Assembly: GCA_049724395.1 (NCBI GenBank)
Contig: JAUGWO010000024.1
Span: 1-64,000 of the forward strand
Reading direction: 5' to 3'
Source: Spongospora subterranea f. sp. subterranea
Taxonomy: Eukaryota; Endomyxa: Phytomyxea; Phytomyxea; Plasmodiophorida
DNA length: 64,000 nt
The position numbers were made by a program, and so were the translations under genes. Positions 10,931-21,376 of this stretch are shown here, piece after piece. Below the pieces are notes generated by a model. That model had not been told where the DNA came from and ran no database searches. It was given only the letters and a program-made list of their open reading frames with translations. Position 1 is the first letter of the stretch. Each line of letters opens with the position of its first letter.

Positions 10931-13484
10931 CCTTTGCCCATCTCCCCCTGGTCATATCCCCCCTCACCTCTTTACCTGTTACCGCTTGGTATCACCAGCC
11001 ATATCTGCCCCATATCCAGTGCCCATCTCCCTCTGGTCATATCCCCCCTCACCCCTTTACCTGTTACCGCTTGGTCTCACCAGTCATATCTGCCCCATAT
11101 CCAGTGCCCATCTCCCTTGGTCATATCCCCCCTCACCTCTTTACCTGTTACCGCTTGGTCTCACCAGCCATATCTGCCCCATATCCAGTGCCCATCTCCC
11201 TCTGGTCATATCCCCCCTCACCCCTTTACCTGTTACCGCTTGGTCTCACCAGTCATATCTGCCCCATATCCAGTGCCCATCTGCCCCTGGTGATATCCCC
11301 CCTCACCTCCTTTACCTGTTACCGCTTGGTCTCACCAGTCATATCTGCCCCATATCCAGTGCCCATCTGCCCCTGGTGATATCCCCCCTCATTCCTTTAC
11401 CTGTTACCGCTTGGTCTCACCAGTCATATCTGCCCCATATCCAGTGCCCATCTGCCCCTGGTGATATCCCCCCTCACCCCTTTACCTGTTACCGCTTGGT
11501 CTCACCAGCCATATCTGCCCCATATCCAGTGCCCATCTCCCTGCCCCTGGTGATATCCCCCCTCACCCCTTTACCTGTTACCGCTTGGTCTCACCAGTCA
11601 TATCTGCCCCATATCCAGTGCCCATCTCCCTCTGGTGATATCCCCCCTCACCCCTTTACCTGTTACCGCTTGGTCTCACCAGTCATATCTGCCCCATATC
11701 CAGTGCCCATCTCCCCTGGTCATATCCCCCCTCACCCCTTTACCTGTTACCGCTTGGTCTCACCAGTCATATCTGCCCCATATCCAGTGCCCATCTGATA
11801 TCCCCCCTCACCCCTTTACCTGTTACCGCTTGGTCTCACCAGTCATATCTGCCCCATATCCAGTGCCCATCTCCCTCTGGTGATATCCCCCCTCACCCCT
11901 TTACCTGTTACCGCTTGGTCTCACCAGCCATATCTGCCCCATATCCAGTGCCCATCTCCCTCTGGTGATATCCCCCCTCACCCCTTTACCTGTTACCGCT
12001 TGGTCTCACCAGTCATATCTGCCCCATATCCAGTGCCCATCTCACCAGTCATATCTGCCCCCCTCTGGTGATATCCCCCCTCACCCCTTTACCTGTTACC
12101 GTTACCGCTCTTGGTCTCACCAGTCATATCTGCCCCATATCCAGTGCCCATCTCCCTCTGGTGATATCCCCCCTCACCCCTTTACCTGTTACCGCTTGGT
12201 CTCACCAGTCATATCTGCCCCATATCCAGTGCCCATCTCCCTCTGGTGATATCCCCCCTCACCCCTTTACCTGTTACCGCTTGGTCTCACCAGTCATATC
12301 TGCCCCATATCCAGTGCCCATCTCCCTCTGGTGATATCCCCCCTCACCCCTTTACCTGTTACCGCTTGGTCTCACCAGTCATATCTGCCCCATATCCAGT
12401 GCCCATCTCCCTCTGGTCATATCCCCCCTCACCCCTTTACCTGTTACCGCTTGGTCTCACCAGTCATATCTGCCCCATATCCAGTGCCCATCTCCCTCTG
12501 GTCATATCCCCCCTCACCCCTTTACCTGTTACCGCTTGGTCTCACCAGTCATATCTGCCCCATATCCAGTGCCCATCTGCCTCTGGTGATATCCCCCCTC
12601 ACCCCTTTACCTGTTACCGCTTGGTCTCACCAGTCATATCTGCCCCATATCCAGTGACCATCTCCCTTGGTCATATCCCCCCTCACCCCTTTACCTGTTT
12701 ACCGCTTGTCTCACCAGTCATATCTGCCCCATAGTCCAGATATCCCCCCTCACCCCTTTACCTGCCCATCTCACCAGTCCTGCCCCATATGGTGGATATC
12801 CCCCCTCACCCCTTTACCTGTTACCGCTTGGTCTCACCAGTCATCTGCCCCATATCCAGTGCCCCTCACCCCTTTATATCCAGTGCCCATCTGCCCCATA
12901 TCCTGGTCTGGTGATATCCCCCCTCACCCCTTTACCTGTTACCGCTTGGTCTCACCAGTCATATCTGCCCCATATCCAGTGCCCATCTGTGCCTCACCAG
13001 TCATATCTGCCCCATATCCAGTGCCCATCTGGTGATATCCCCCCTCACCCCTTTACCTGTTACCGCTTGGTCTCACCAGTCATATCTGCCCCATATCCAG
13101 TGACCATCTCCCTTGGTCATATCCCCCCTCACCCCTTTACCTGTTACCGCTTGGTCTCACCAGTCATATCTGCCCCATATCCAGTGCCCATCTGCCTCTG
13201 GTGATATCCCCCCTCACCCCTTTACCTGTTACATCTTGGTCTCACCAGTCATATCTGCCCCATATCCAGTGCCCACCCATCTGCCCCTTGGTGATATCCC
13301 CCCTCACCCCTTTACCTGTTACCGCTTGGTCTCACCAGTCATATCTGCCCCATATCCAGTGCCCATCTGCCTCTGGTGATATCCCCCCTCACCCCTTTAC
13401 CTGTTACCGCTTGGTCTCACCAGTCATATCTGCCCCATATCCAGTGCCCATCTCCCTCTGGTCATATCCCCCCTCACCCCTTAA
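10931..13484. repeat. satellite array, 85-bp unit, about 30 copies
   Basis: An 85-bp unit is repeated head to tail with high identity. Successive units contain the landmark runs CTTTACCTGTTACCGCTTGG and CATATCCAGTGCCCATCT. The + strand is strongly pyrimidine-rich with runs of six C. Most variation is at a few positions (for example TCATATC against TGATATC). Truncated or scrambled units occur at about 12030-12115 and 12655-12910. The array starts near 10931 and stops cleanly near 13484. Because the unit has no stop codon in any forward frame, long + strand frames (up to 270 codons) run through it; I treat these as artefacts of the repeat. Confidence 0.95.
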
Positions 13485-13737
13485 CATTTCAGGCAGCTTT
13501 GCATTCATCCTCATCACCTCAGCTGTCTCAATTATAACTCGATTACACCATTTTGATTTAGGAGATTATGATTGATCAGTTAACATTTTAGCCAGAATAT
13601 TAGTGCCTTGGAGCGCCATCCGTTGACGGCTTGTGTGGTCCCATGAATCATTTATCATCGTGCCCAGCTAAATCGTGCTGCAGCAGGATGGAAGGTAATT
13701 GGCAAGAATAGTTTATTATGGTGTAAGACACGATGTT
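13485..13737. other. short spacer between satellite and palindrome
   Basis: Unique-looking DNA with no frame or motif of note. Confidence 0.4.
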
Positions 13738-14750
13738 GTGAGATTTTTGGCCAATCAGTAAGAGGTTCTTATCACATGGTAGCTCCTTCACACCTGTTGG
13801 ACTGTCCTGTGTCCTAAACGTCGATTTCGAACTGCCGAGTTCTGTTCGCCTGATCTGCTCTGCAATGTTTAAGATTGACAGTCCATTCCTCAGGTTCTCT
13901 TTGAAATTAAGAGGGCGATATGCCGCGAATCGTAAATCCCCTGATCCCTACCCCGGACTTGTCGCTACGTACTGTACCGAAACTCAGTCACAGAAAGACA
14001 GACAGTCGTGTCGTATTTGGTTCCGTCGTTCAGCTGTGATTCGTCGTCATTTGCTTCTTCTGTTAATTGCACATGTCATCCACAGATCAGGGCTTGCAAC
14101 AAAAGATACGTTGCCGGTTGTCACGGCCTTGGTAAGTTCGGACTTGACTTCGGAAAGTTCGGCCTCAAGCGCGGCGATCTTTTGTTGCAAGCCCTGATCT
14201 GTGGATGACATGTGCAGACCACTGGTGAACGACGGAATCAAATACGACTTGAGTGTCTGATTGTCTGAAACTGAGTTACAGTCGCGATGGTACGTGGTTT
14301 TGAGCATGACCTGTCTGACTGTCTGTGACTGAGTAGTACTGTGACAGTTACCGCTTTTTCGCGTCGCGATGATACGTGTCAGTTCCATACGTTTCATTGA
14401 TCGATGCTTCGGAACACAGCCATGGAATAGCTGGTGAACAGGTCGGTAACACCAAGTTCACCATGAGCGTATCCCGAAATTACCCTGTCAATACAGTACC
14501 CGTGCTCGAATTCACAGGTAGCGACAAGTCCGGGGTAGGGATCAGGGGATTCACGATTCGCGACATATCGCCCTCTTAACTTCAAGAGAACCTGAGGAAT
14601 GGACTGTCAGTTTTAAACAATGCAGAGCGGATCAGGCGAACAGAATTCAGAAGTTCGAAATCGACGTTTAGGACACAGGACAGTCCTTCAACAGGTGTCA
14701 AAGAGCTACCATGTGATAAGAACCTCTTACTGATTGGTCAAAGATCTCGA
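13738..14750. repeat. 1-kb imperfect palindrome with duplicated ORF start
   Basis: The two halves are diverged inverted copies of each other. Outer arms are 13738-13975 and about 14515-14750 (shared run CTGAGGAATGGACTGTC or its complement). Middle arms lie around 13978-14040 and 14225-14282, and inner arms are 14066-14106 and 14176-14216. The right half has about 230 extra bases (14285-14515). Both inner arms contain the same ATG plus about 12 codons, MSSTDQGLQQKI. On the minus strand this continues as a coiled-coil-like heptad sequence (IAALEAELSEVKSELTKA), while the + strand copy loses it at once. Confidence 0.85.
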
Positions 14751-16372
14751 AACATCAATAACGTCATTAACTTCAAAGCCATAGTCATCATTAGCAAAAC
14801 TACGTCTGAGACAACAAATCCTTGATAATAAAAGACATATTAGAGCTGATTTCAGACTGAGGCGGCACAGCTGGCGAGGGCTAAGAATGTGCAATGGATA
14901 ACTGATGATGAGGCTGCCAATCTGAAGATGAACTATTCGCACGTTCTGTATTTAATTCCAGTACCAACGTCAATTTCTGAAATGTCCCAAGACAGACGCC
15001 GGAGCTGGCATTGATCGCAATACATTGGCTTTACAATGGGATTTTCTTAGATTTGCTACGAGTGACCCCTGTATCAGGCCCATTTGCTTTCAAAGAGAAG
15101 ACATCCTGGCTATAGTTTCGGCAAGACGATGCGCTGCCTTTTTCGTCGACAAATGCGCCGATCGTCAATTGCAGTTCTGCATCATGCTCTCATCGTTGGG
15201 ATGAGAGAAGATGCACAGTGGATATCTACGATGATTGTTGAAAGATCAACAACGCCGACGCTAATCAGATCAAGCAGTAATTGTGTTTGAACAAGTCGTG
15301 TATGAAGTCTATCTATTGCTGATTTGGTCCGAGTCCGCGTGCGGCATCAATTGTTTTCCCGTCCATTATGATTCGAGAAGTCTGATTTTTGCTCTCCAAA
15401 AGGAGTTGCTTACCAGAGGTGGCAAAGGAGCGGCCGTTGAGTTCCAATCCTTGCTGGATACGCGATCTTAGAGAGTCACATGTAGAAATCTTCGTGTCCT
15501 CAGAGCCAGTATTTCGTCGTAATCTCGCAGGTTAACGAAAATCTGACACAGGTCGACATGATTTCGACTCTGGAGTAGATCAAGGTGCGCCAACATCTTC
15601 ATCGGCTAAGAAAAGTAAACGGATTGGTCAAGATACGACTTGAGAATACGTTTTTGCAGACTACCCAAATGTCAAAATCTCAACTTCGTCTTGTAAAAGC
15701 TGACTTTCGCCAGTGACAGAGAAGGCGGTTCGATTGGCAAGTTCGTAGTTGATTAGCAGCCACGGCAAACGAAACTTCAACAGCGTCGACGACAAGTTCG
15801 GCAACACAATATCAGGGCGGCCGGAGGTAGGGTGTTGTGAAAGGCGTCTGAAGAAAAAACACGATGGCGACGATTGAACACTGAAAGTGGCGGGCATGGA
15901 TCAATAACGAACCCAGCCATAACTGACCTGACAACAGTATGGCGGATCGAAAGTCGACGACGAAACCTAAATATAGAGCGTGAATTAACAATATTGTAAT
16001 ACAATGGCAAAGGACATACAGGTTTCCAGTTATATCGGAACGTTCGGGCAGACAACAAACATTACAGTGCACGCGGATTTATCGGACCTGCGAGAAGGCA
16101 GACCTTCAATTGGTTAGGTCCACAATTTACTTTATTATGCATCCAGCCATTCCCGGGCTGTGCCAGGTCGCAAATCGAATTATTCAATTTGAATCATACC
16201 AAGGGTTTATTTGAAAAACTGAAGTGAATAAATGATTCTTTTACATAATACGAGTAAATAAACTAATTGTGAACCCTAGTAATTTGAGTACAACGTAAAA
16301 AATCATGTAACACGGTGAACCCGTAACCAGGAACAGAAAATGCCCGGGACGAAACCAATCACGAATTACTAC
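14751..16372. other. decayed sequence, no recognised gene
   Basis: Minus-strand frames between about 15480 and 16070 (for example 15661-15897) look protein-like in places but are interrupted and match no family I know. No splice-consistent model could be built. The right edge is the TA target site of the pogo-like element. Confidence 0.3.
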
Positions 16373-16470
16373 AGTAGACTTTGGTGTTCTGGCCCCCCTA
16401 ATGTACATGCGCAGCCTTTTCTGGTGGTGGTACGGCCCTTGTCAGGGCGACTCCAACGGTACAATTCCAA

Positions 16471-17619
16471 TTGAAAATGAAGAGGTATTTCTCCTTGAAT
16501 GTCAAAGCTGCGATCGTGACCGAGGCCTACTCTCAGGAAGGCATCCTTAACGAGACCGCAAGGAAATGTAGCATATCACCAGCGCAGATCAGAAGATGGA
16601 ACAAGCAGAAGGTTGCTATAGGAGAAAATATCCAACGAATCGGAGAATTGAAAATTGTTCATCCTGGGCGTGCCCCCATCACTAATGCTGAAAGCTTGAA
16701 CCAACTTCGGCAGTTTATTCAGATTTTGGAAGAACGACATCGCACCATTTCGGTTGGAATGATTTGTCGTGAACTGAAGAGGCTGGTTCCTGAAGAAGCG
16801 GATATCGATATGAATACTTTAAGGCAGCGAATGTATCGGTTTCTACGTAAGGATAATATTGTACAAAGACGGGCAACGCACGTTGCTCAGAATACCAGAT
16901 ATGACCAACAACAAATTGACCAGTTCGTTGAGTATGTCAACGAAGAAATCCATCGACTATGCATCGGTCCAGATGATATCGTGAACATCGATGAAACGAA
17001 TGTTGACTTTGACATGACCGGCAAAGTTACCCTGGCCCGACGTGGAACCAGGACCGTCAGTCTTCAATCGATCGGATCGGCTGCTCGAGTAACAGTCCTG
17101 CTCGGTGTCACAATGTCAGGAACCAAGCTCAAACCCTTCTTAATTTTTAAGGGCAAACCTGGTGGAAGAATCATTCGAGAATTTACACAATTACATTATC
17201 CCGAAGGGTGTGTTTACACAGTTCAAGAAAGTGCATGGATTGACGAAACAACTTTCAGCCTGTGGATCGACACGATTTGGAAGCCATTTTGCGCGAACAA
17301 GCCGATCACATATCTTATCATGGGCAAATGCAAAGTCCACCTGATGAACAGCATCGTTGTCCAGTTGCAGAACTGTGGAACCGAAGTTGACTTCATTTTG
17401 GCCGGGTATACCGCCAAATTACAAGTATTAGATATAGGAATCAACAAACCCTTCAAGGATTATTTGAGAGTGGACTATGAATCGTTTATGATGCAGAACC
17501 CGGAAAATAAGGCCCCGTCGAGGCTTCATGTCGCTAAATGGGTTGCAAACGCTTGGGAAAGCATCAAGGAAATTTCAATGACAAATACGTGGAAAGGAAT
17601 TGGTTTTCATAAAGATTAA
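16471..17619 (+). CDS. pogo/Tigger-like DDE transposase, second catalytic Asp replaced by Gly
   Basis: The frame encodes 382 residues without interruption. Residues 1-60 look like a helix-turn-helix DNA-binding domain (LNETARKCSISPAQIRRWN), and about 165-330 form a DDE_1 endonuclease-like core. The first catalytic Asp is D174 in VNIDETNVDF. The second should lie in the motif usually written MDKCKVHL or MDNCSAH; here codon 285 is GGC (17323-17325), giving MGKCKVHL, one transition away from GAC. The third is D321 in LQVLDIGINKPF. With the second Asp gone the protein should not cleave DNA, though it could still bind the element ends. The frame sits 98 bases inside the left terminal repeat. Confidence 0.88.
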   Translation: MKMKRYFSLNVKAAIVTEAYSQEGILNETARKCSISPAQIRRWNKQKVAIGENIQRIGELKIVHPGRAPITNAESLNQLRQFIQILEERHRTISVGMICRELKRLVPEEADIDMNTLRQRMYRFLRKDNIVQRRATHVAQNTRYDQQQIDQFVEYVNEEIHRLCIGPDDIVNIDETNVDFDMTGKVTLARRGTRTVSLQSIGSAARVTVLLGVTMSGTKLKPFLIFKGKPGGRIIREFTQLHYPEGCVYTVQESAWIDETTFSLWIDTIWKPFCANKPITYLIMGKCKVHLMNSIVVQLQNCGTEVDFILAGYTAKLQVLDIGINKPFKDYLRVDYESFMMQNPENKAPSRLHVAKWVANAWESIKEISMTNTWKGIGFHKD

Positions 17620-17683
17620 GAGTGATTTTTATTCTTCAACTTATTGGTTTTCATAAAGATTGAGAGTGATTTCATTCTTCAAC
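17599..17683. repeat. tandem duplication of about 42 bp at the transposase 3' end
   Basis: The copies at 17599-17640 and 17643-17683 share TGGTTTTCATAAAGATT and ATTCTTCAAC. The first copy spans the transposase stop codon. The second supplies the last codons and stop of the convergent minus-strand frame. The two genes are therefore separated only by this small duplication. Confidence 0.85.
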
Positions 17684-18049
17684 TGGAACATATTCGAGTA
17701 GACGAAATGAAGCCATCCCCTTATTCTTGAAACTCTTGTTGCGTTTAACAACGTTGTCGCAGTTCTCATACAGTTGTAGGACTTGGCCGAATTTATTGGC
17801 AAACCTTTCTTTCGACCTGGCGACTAAGCTCCTCTGTAAGAATCCCACGCGACAGCTCTCGACGCCATCGCGAATCCGGTGGCATGCGATTGCCTGTTCC
17901 ACTTGTCCATCAAAATCAACAATGACGACCTTGAAGCGAATGAGGTCGCCCTCGTTCACCCAGTTACCGCAAGTACCGTGCGATTCACAAGAGCGACCGT
18001 TGCTATCGGAATGTAACCCGACGATTTCGCCAACTCCCACATTATCCAT
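17672..18049 (-). CDS. transposon-borne accessory protein, unknown function
   Basis: This frame lies wholly inside the pogo-like element, converging on the transposase with 52 bases between the stops. The open frame extends outward through the terminal repeat to 18250, but the first ATG inside the element is at 18049, giving 125 residues. Segments such as EGDLIRFKVVIVDFDG, AIACHRIRDGVESCRVGFLQ and KFGQVLQLYE are dense in alternating hydrophobic residues, suggesting a small beta-rich domain. It also holds several Cys (CESHGTCG, ESCRVG). From memory, similar short proteins with a C-RVGFL motif recur in other protist genomes beside transposases, which I cannot verify here. Function unknown; DNA binding or partner binding is a guess. 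Confidence 0.6.
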   Translation of the reverse strand: MDNVGVGEIVGLHSDSNGRSCESHGTCGNWVNEGDLIRFKVVIVDFDGQVEQAIACHRIRDGVESCRVGFLQRSLVARSKERFANKFGQVLQLYENCDNVVKRNKSFKNKGMASFRLLEYVPVEE

Positions 18050-18220
18050 TGGGTATTGAACCGAGATTACAGGGTTTGCATACTGCGCACAAGACTCCAA
18101 GGGGGCCAGTACACCAAAGTCTACGGTACAGTACGTACGAACATATTTCAAGGGCCATACTGTGTACTGGTACTGTACCATGAAATAGTCAAATAGGACA
18201 GTGCGCGGCCTATCCCCTAA

Positions 18221-19444
18221 ACCGCGCGAGATGTTTGGACACTCGCACAACAGGGTACACTAATGACTGTGACACAGTCTAATAATGCAAAGATATACTT
18301 TGCACTGAGCGCGGTGGATGAGGGTTGCGGATCACGGCATTTGCCAGATCGATCGATTGTTAGTTCTGTTCTCTCTTCATCAAATTCCAGATCTATAGTC
18401 TGTCCATTCTCCTCTTACTTCTCTTGTGTCTTCTGTTGCAGTTTCAACAATGTTCCAGGTGGTGATTATATTCAACATATGCAATCATTAACGGTTCAAT
18501 TATCTCTGTTTGTGTTTGTTTAGTCAACTATCGCCTAGCACTTATGCTGCCGTCACTCAGATGGCTGTATGGGAAAGGGTTTTGGCTCTAATCGCATACT
18601 GTTCATCACTTTGACTCCTCTATAGCGATTCACCAGTAATCGCTGTTTCTCCCCGGTTGTCGGATGTATTAGACAGCGCCCCTGTTAATACGATGTATTC
18701 TATTAGCTTTGGTGTCATAATCGTTCATTAATACTTGTAATTAGTGGTTGTTAATCGCAAATTCGTGCGTCCAGTGATGTTTATCCAGACGATAATGTCT
18801 CTGTTAATACGAGGTATACCAATAGCTGTTTTGTCGTTAATGGTTTATTAATACTTGTAATCAGTGGTTGTTAATCGCAAATTCGCGCGTCCGGTGATGT
18901 TTATCCAGGCAATAATGCCTCTGTTGATGAGAGGTGTACCAATAGCTTTTGGCGTCATAATCGTTTATCTTGTTCCGTCCCGACACGTCTTTTTCCAAAG
19001 CGTCAAAATCGAACGCACTGCGAGTGCATTGAAAATATCAAAGTACGCCAGTCACTTTATTTTTAAACGAAGGATGAACAAAATTATAAATACATTATGT
19101 TATTTAAGTGTTTCATTAATTAATTAGCGTGCGTGATTTGAAAAAATATCGTTTACATAATAGATGCTCGAGCAAGTTTGATACAAATGCTGATCCTCCA
19201 TTTGAACATGAAATAAAATAGAGTAGTTTGCGATGGAGTTCCGAAGAAATCACAGGGCATTTGATGTTGACGCTTTCGAAAAGACGTCTCGGCAAATCAT
19301 AGTTAACCAGTTTCCGAGAGATCCGATACCACAGTATACTGAAGGTCCATGGAACGCACTGTGCGATATAGTTTTGCAATGATTTGACTGTGTCACAGTC
19401 ATTAGTGTACCTTATTGTGCGAGTGTCCAAGCATCTCGCGCGGT
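18221..19444. mobile_element. element with 59-bp terminal inverted repeats, non-autonomous
   Basis: The ends 18221-18279 and 19386-19444 are inverted copies matching at 56 of 59 positions; both contain GACTGTGTCACAGTC or its complement, itself palindromic. No transposase is encoded between them; the interior is AT-rich and holds a tandem repeat of about 120 bp. Similar GGACAGTGCG...CGCGGCCT sequence occurs in the same orientation just outside both ends (about 18196 and 19473), which could be a diverged target duplication or part of the element. The superfamily cannot be named from this copy. Confidence 0.7.
18683..18970. repeat. tandem repeat, unit about 118-121 bp, about 2.4 copies
   Basis: Units start near 18683, 18801 and 18922. 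They share AATACTTGTAATYAGTGGTT and TTAATCGCAAATTCG. The array lies inside the element with 59-bp inverted ends, a common arrangement in non-autonomous DNA transposons. Confidence 0.85.
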
Positions 19445-21225
19445 TGAACCGCGCGCGGTAGAAAAAAGCCACCGGACAGTGCGACAGTGCCGCGGCCTCT
19501 CACTGTGAAAAATCCTAAAAAGTCCCAAGTGATCAAAAAGTGATTGGAAGTTTTCAAATCAACTCCGCCGGAAGTATATTATCTGTTGGCCACACCAATT
19601 CCCGATGATGCCCAGAGAATATACCGCGAATTCGGTGATCGCGCGTAGCTTTCAAGAATGTGTTTTGAGGAATCTCAAAGACATCGAGGGCGTGTCCACT
19701 AAAAGTCTGGGCAATCATAATTTATTTACCTTCGGTTTCATTGTAACTTTGATTCGAGAAGGTTACAACTCCGATCCGGCGATAAAATACTCGGTCAAAC
19801 GTCGATCTACGGCAAACGTTCTCCAACGCTTGCCATTGGTGAGACCAGTAATGGTGCTAGACGAATACATATCGATCACGGATAAACGGGTTCATGATGG
19901 AGGAACGTGTTTCGTTTCCTGCACATCCCAGGCTGATTCAAGTGCGGCCAATTTGAGACCATTGTCAGGGCATAGCTCGGTCAATTTTGAAAATATCATA
20001 TGGATTCCAACAGATGCGGCGAACCTCAGCTTCGTTTGCTAGGTATTTCACATTCAGGGTATGCGGGTCATCGCGGAATGCCAGCGACTCGAAATGCGCT
20101 ATAAGGCCATTTTTTTTTTGTAGCAAAAGGAACTCCTCCTAAAATTTGCAAAATTTATGAAAACTTGGAACAATTGCATTGGCCACCTTTGTTGCAGTGC
20201 GCTCTTTGTTTCTTTCGAAACAGTGGTGTAAATTGGCCTTGGGTATCAAATACATGTTCTCCGATAATGTCTGTTTCGAGAAATACGTGGGCACACCGAT
20301 CAGGATACACTCTCTGTGAGTATCTATTGATGAACCCAAATAGGTTGGAGTTCTGGCGCTGCGGCGGGATATATTTGATCTTCAGAAAAAGTTCCGAACC
20401 CCTTGGCGGTATAGATTATGGAACAACGCTCGCCAGATCCTGAAGATGCCGTTAGTGGTTGATTCTGAGCACGTCGATGGCATCAAACTTTCGTGACATT
20501 GGTACTACGCTGGATTGACGTCCGCCTGTTTCGATTCGATGAACGTCGGATCGAAAACCCAGATCGGATATGAAACCCTGCGTAGTACCAATGTCGCGAA
20601 AGTTTCAACGCGGAGAACTCTGATTCGTCGATCGCGCCGACTTTGAGCAGGGCGTTCAGCTCCTTCAGCTGATCGAAAAACGACTCCGACATGAAGCGGC
20701 AATGACGTTCGACGTGCAATGGCCATTGTGTGGAGAACGAACTGCGCAGAAATATCCCCATAAAATCATTCTTTCAAGACTTCTTCGCTGACTTTGGGGG
20801 TGGGAATGTAGTGCTGAGAACTCGAGACTTTTAGCCAAACGGATCCGGGGTTGAGGGGTCTTACGGTCCCAACTCAGGGTTCGGGCCTTTGTATAAATAA
20901 TCTTGTCACAGTTAATTACTGTATTTACCGTCTCGTGTTGAAATTGCCCATGCAACAACATTCGTTAGGAGATGACGGATTCACAGTGGCGTTTGCTGCT
21001 TTACTCAAAGCTTTTTCTACACTCGCATCCATCCTGCAACCTTTTTGTACAAAACAACTCCTGCAGGCGTATCCCTCAATAATTTTTTCCATGGGGATTT
21101 GTTTAAAGCGGATCTTTAGAGAGACCGTCCGCGTCTGAAACCAGCGTTTTTGGTTAATTGACAACTGTGCTCTCCATCATGAACGCTGGAGTAAAATGGA
21201 TTATCATCTGGCTAAAAAAATGGGA
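19445..21225. other. no confident gene; one unplaced ORF and a hairpin
   Basis: A + strand frame of 145 codons (19605-20042) begins with ATG and has ordinary composition but no motif or splice partner I can find; it may be a decayed gene. Other frames around 20139-21160 are opposite-strand shadows. A 25-bp hairpin at 20486-20604 is listed separately. Confidence 0.3.
20486..20604. repeat. inverted repeat, 25-bp arms, 69-bp spacer
   Basis: Arms 20486-20510 and 20580-20604 match at 24 of 25 positions (shared core CATTGGTACTACGC and complement). There is no coding content and no terminal-repeat signature of a known family. Confidence 0.85.
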
Positions 21226-21298
21226 TGCCTCGTATGTGATTCGAACACATGATCTCTCCCTTACTAAGGGAGCGCCTTGCCAACTTGGCCAACGAGGC
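21226..21298 (-). tRNA. tRNA-Thr (anticodon AGT)
   Basis: Read on the minus strand, 73 bases fold as a full cloverleaf. The acceptor GCCTCGT pairs with ACGAGGC with discriminator A. The D arm is GCC/GGC with loop AAGTTGGCAA. The anticodon stem CTCCC/GGGAG encloses loop TTAGTAA, and the T arm ATGTG/CACAT encloses TTCGAAT. The anticodon AGT reads threonine codons after inosine modification. A and B box promoter positions for RNA polymerase III are intact and I see no intron. A decayed Ty3/gypsy element begins about 350 bp away; such elements often insert near tRNA genes. Confidence 0.92.
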
Positions 21299-21376
21299 CA
21301 TAACTGCTGCTGTCGATATTGATATCATATTTTGTAATTAAATACAGTGGAGCCTGTTAAACTTTCGGTGATTGAA

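Larger units (their letters stand above)
16373..18126 (+). mobile_element. pogo-like (Tc1/mariner superfamily) DNA transposon, two genes, complete ends
   Basis: The element is bounded by terminal inverted repeats. The left end starts CAGTAGACTTTGGTGT at 16373, and the right end read inward from 18126 starts CCGTAGACTTTGGTGT. The first 25 positions match at 23. Each end is flanked by TA (16371-16372 and 18127-18128), the target duplication expected of Tc1/mariner-pogo elements. Inside are a transposase on + (16471-17619) and a convergent open frame on - (18049-17672). The total of 1,754 bp is usual for the group. Both frames are uninterrupted, which suggests recent arrival, but the transposase lacks a catalytic Asp. 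Confidence 0.88.

Noticed and set aside
10986-11798. 270-codon open frame rich in Pro, Ser and His, and similar frames through 13575
   Set aside because: It is the 85-bp satellite read through; all three forward frames are equally open and no start, intron or domain distinguishes one.
10931-13484. Regular repeat array considered as CRISPR
   Set aside because: Units are contiguous with no unique spacers, the period is 85 bp, and the DNA is eukaryotic.
17672-18250. Full 192-codon version of the accessory frame starting at 18250
   Set aside because: The first 67 codons lie outside or within the terminal repeat of the transposon; the ATG at 18049 is the first inside the element.
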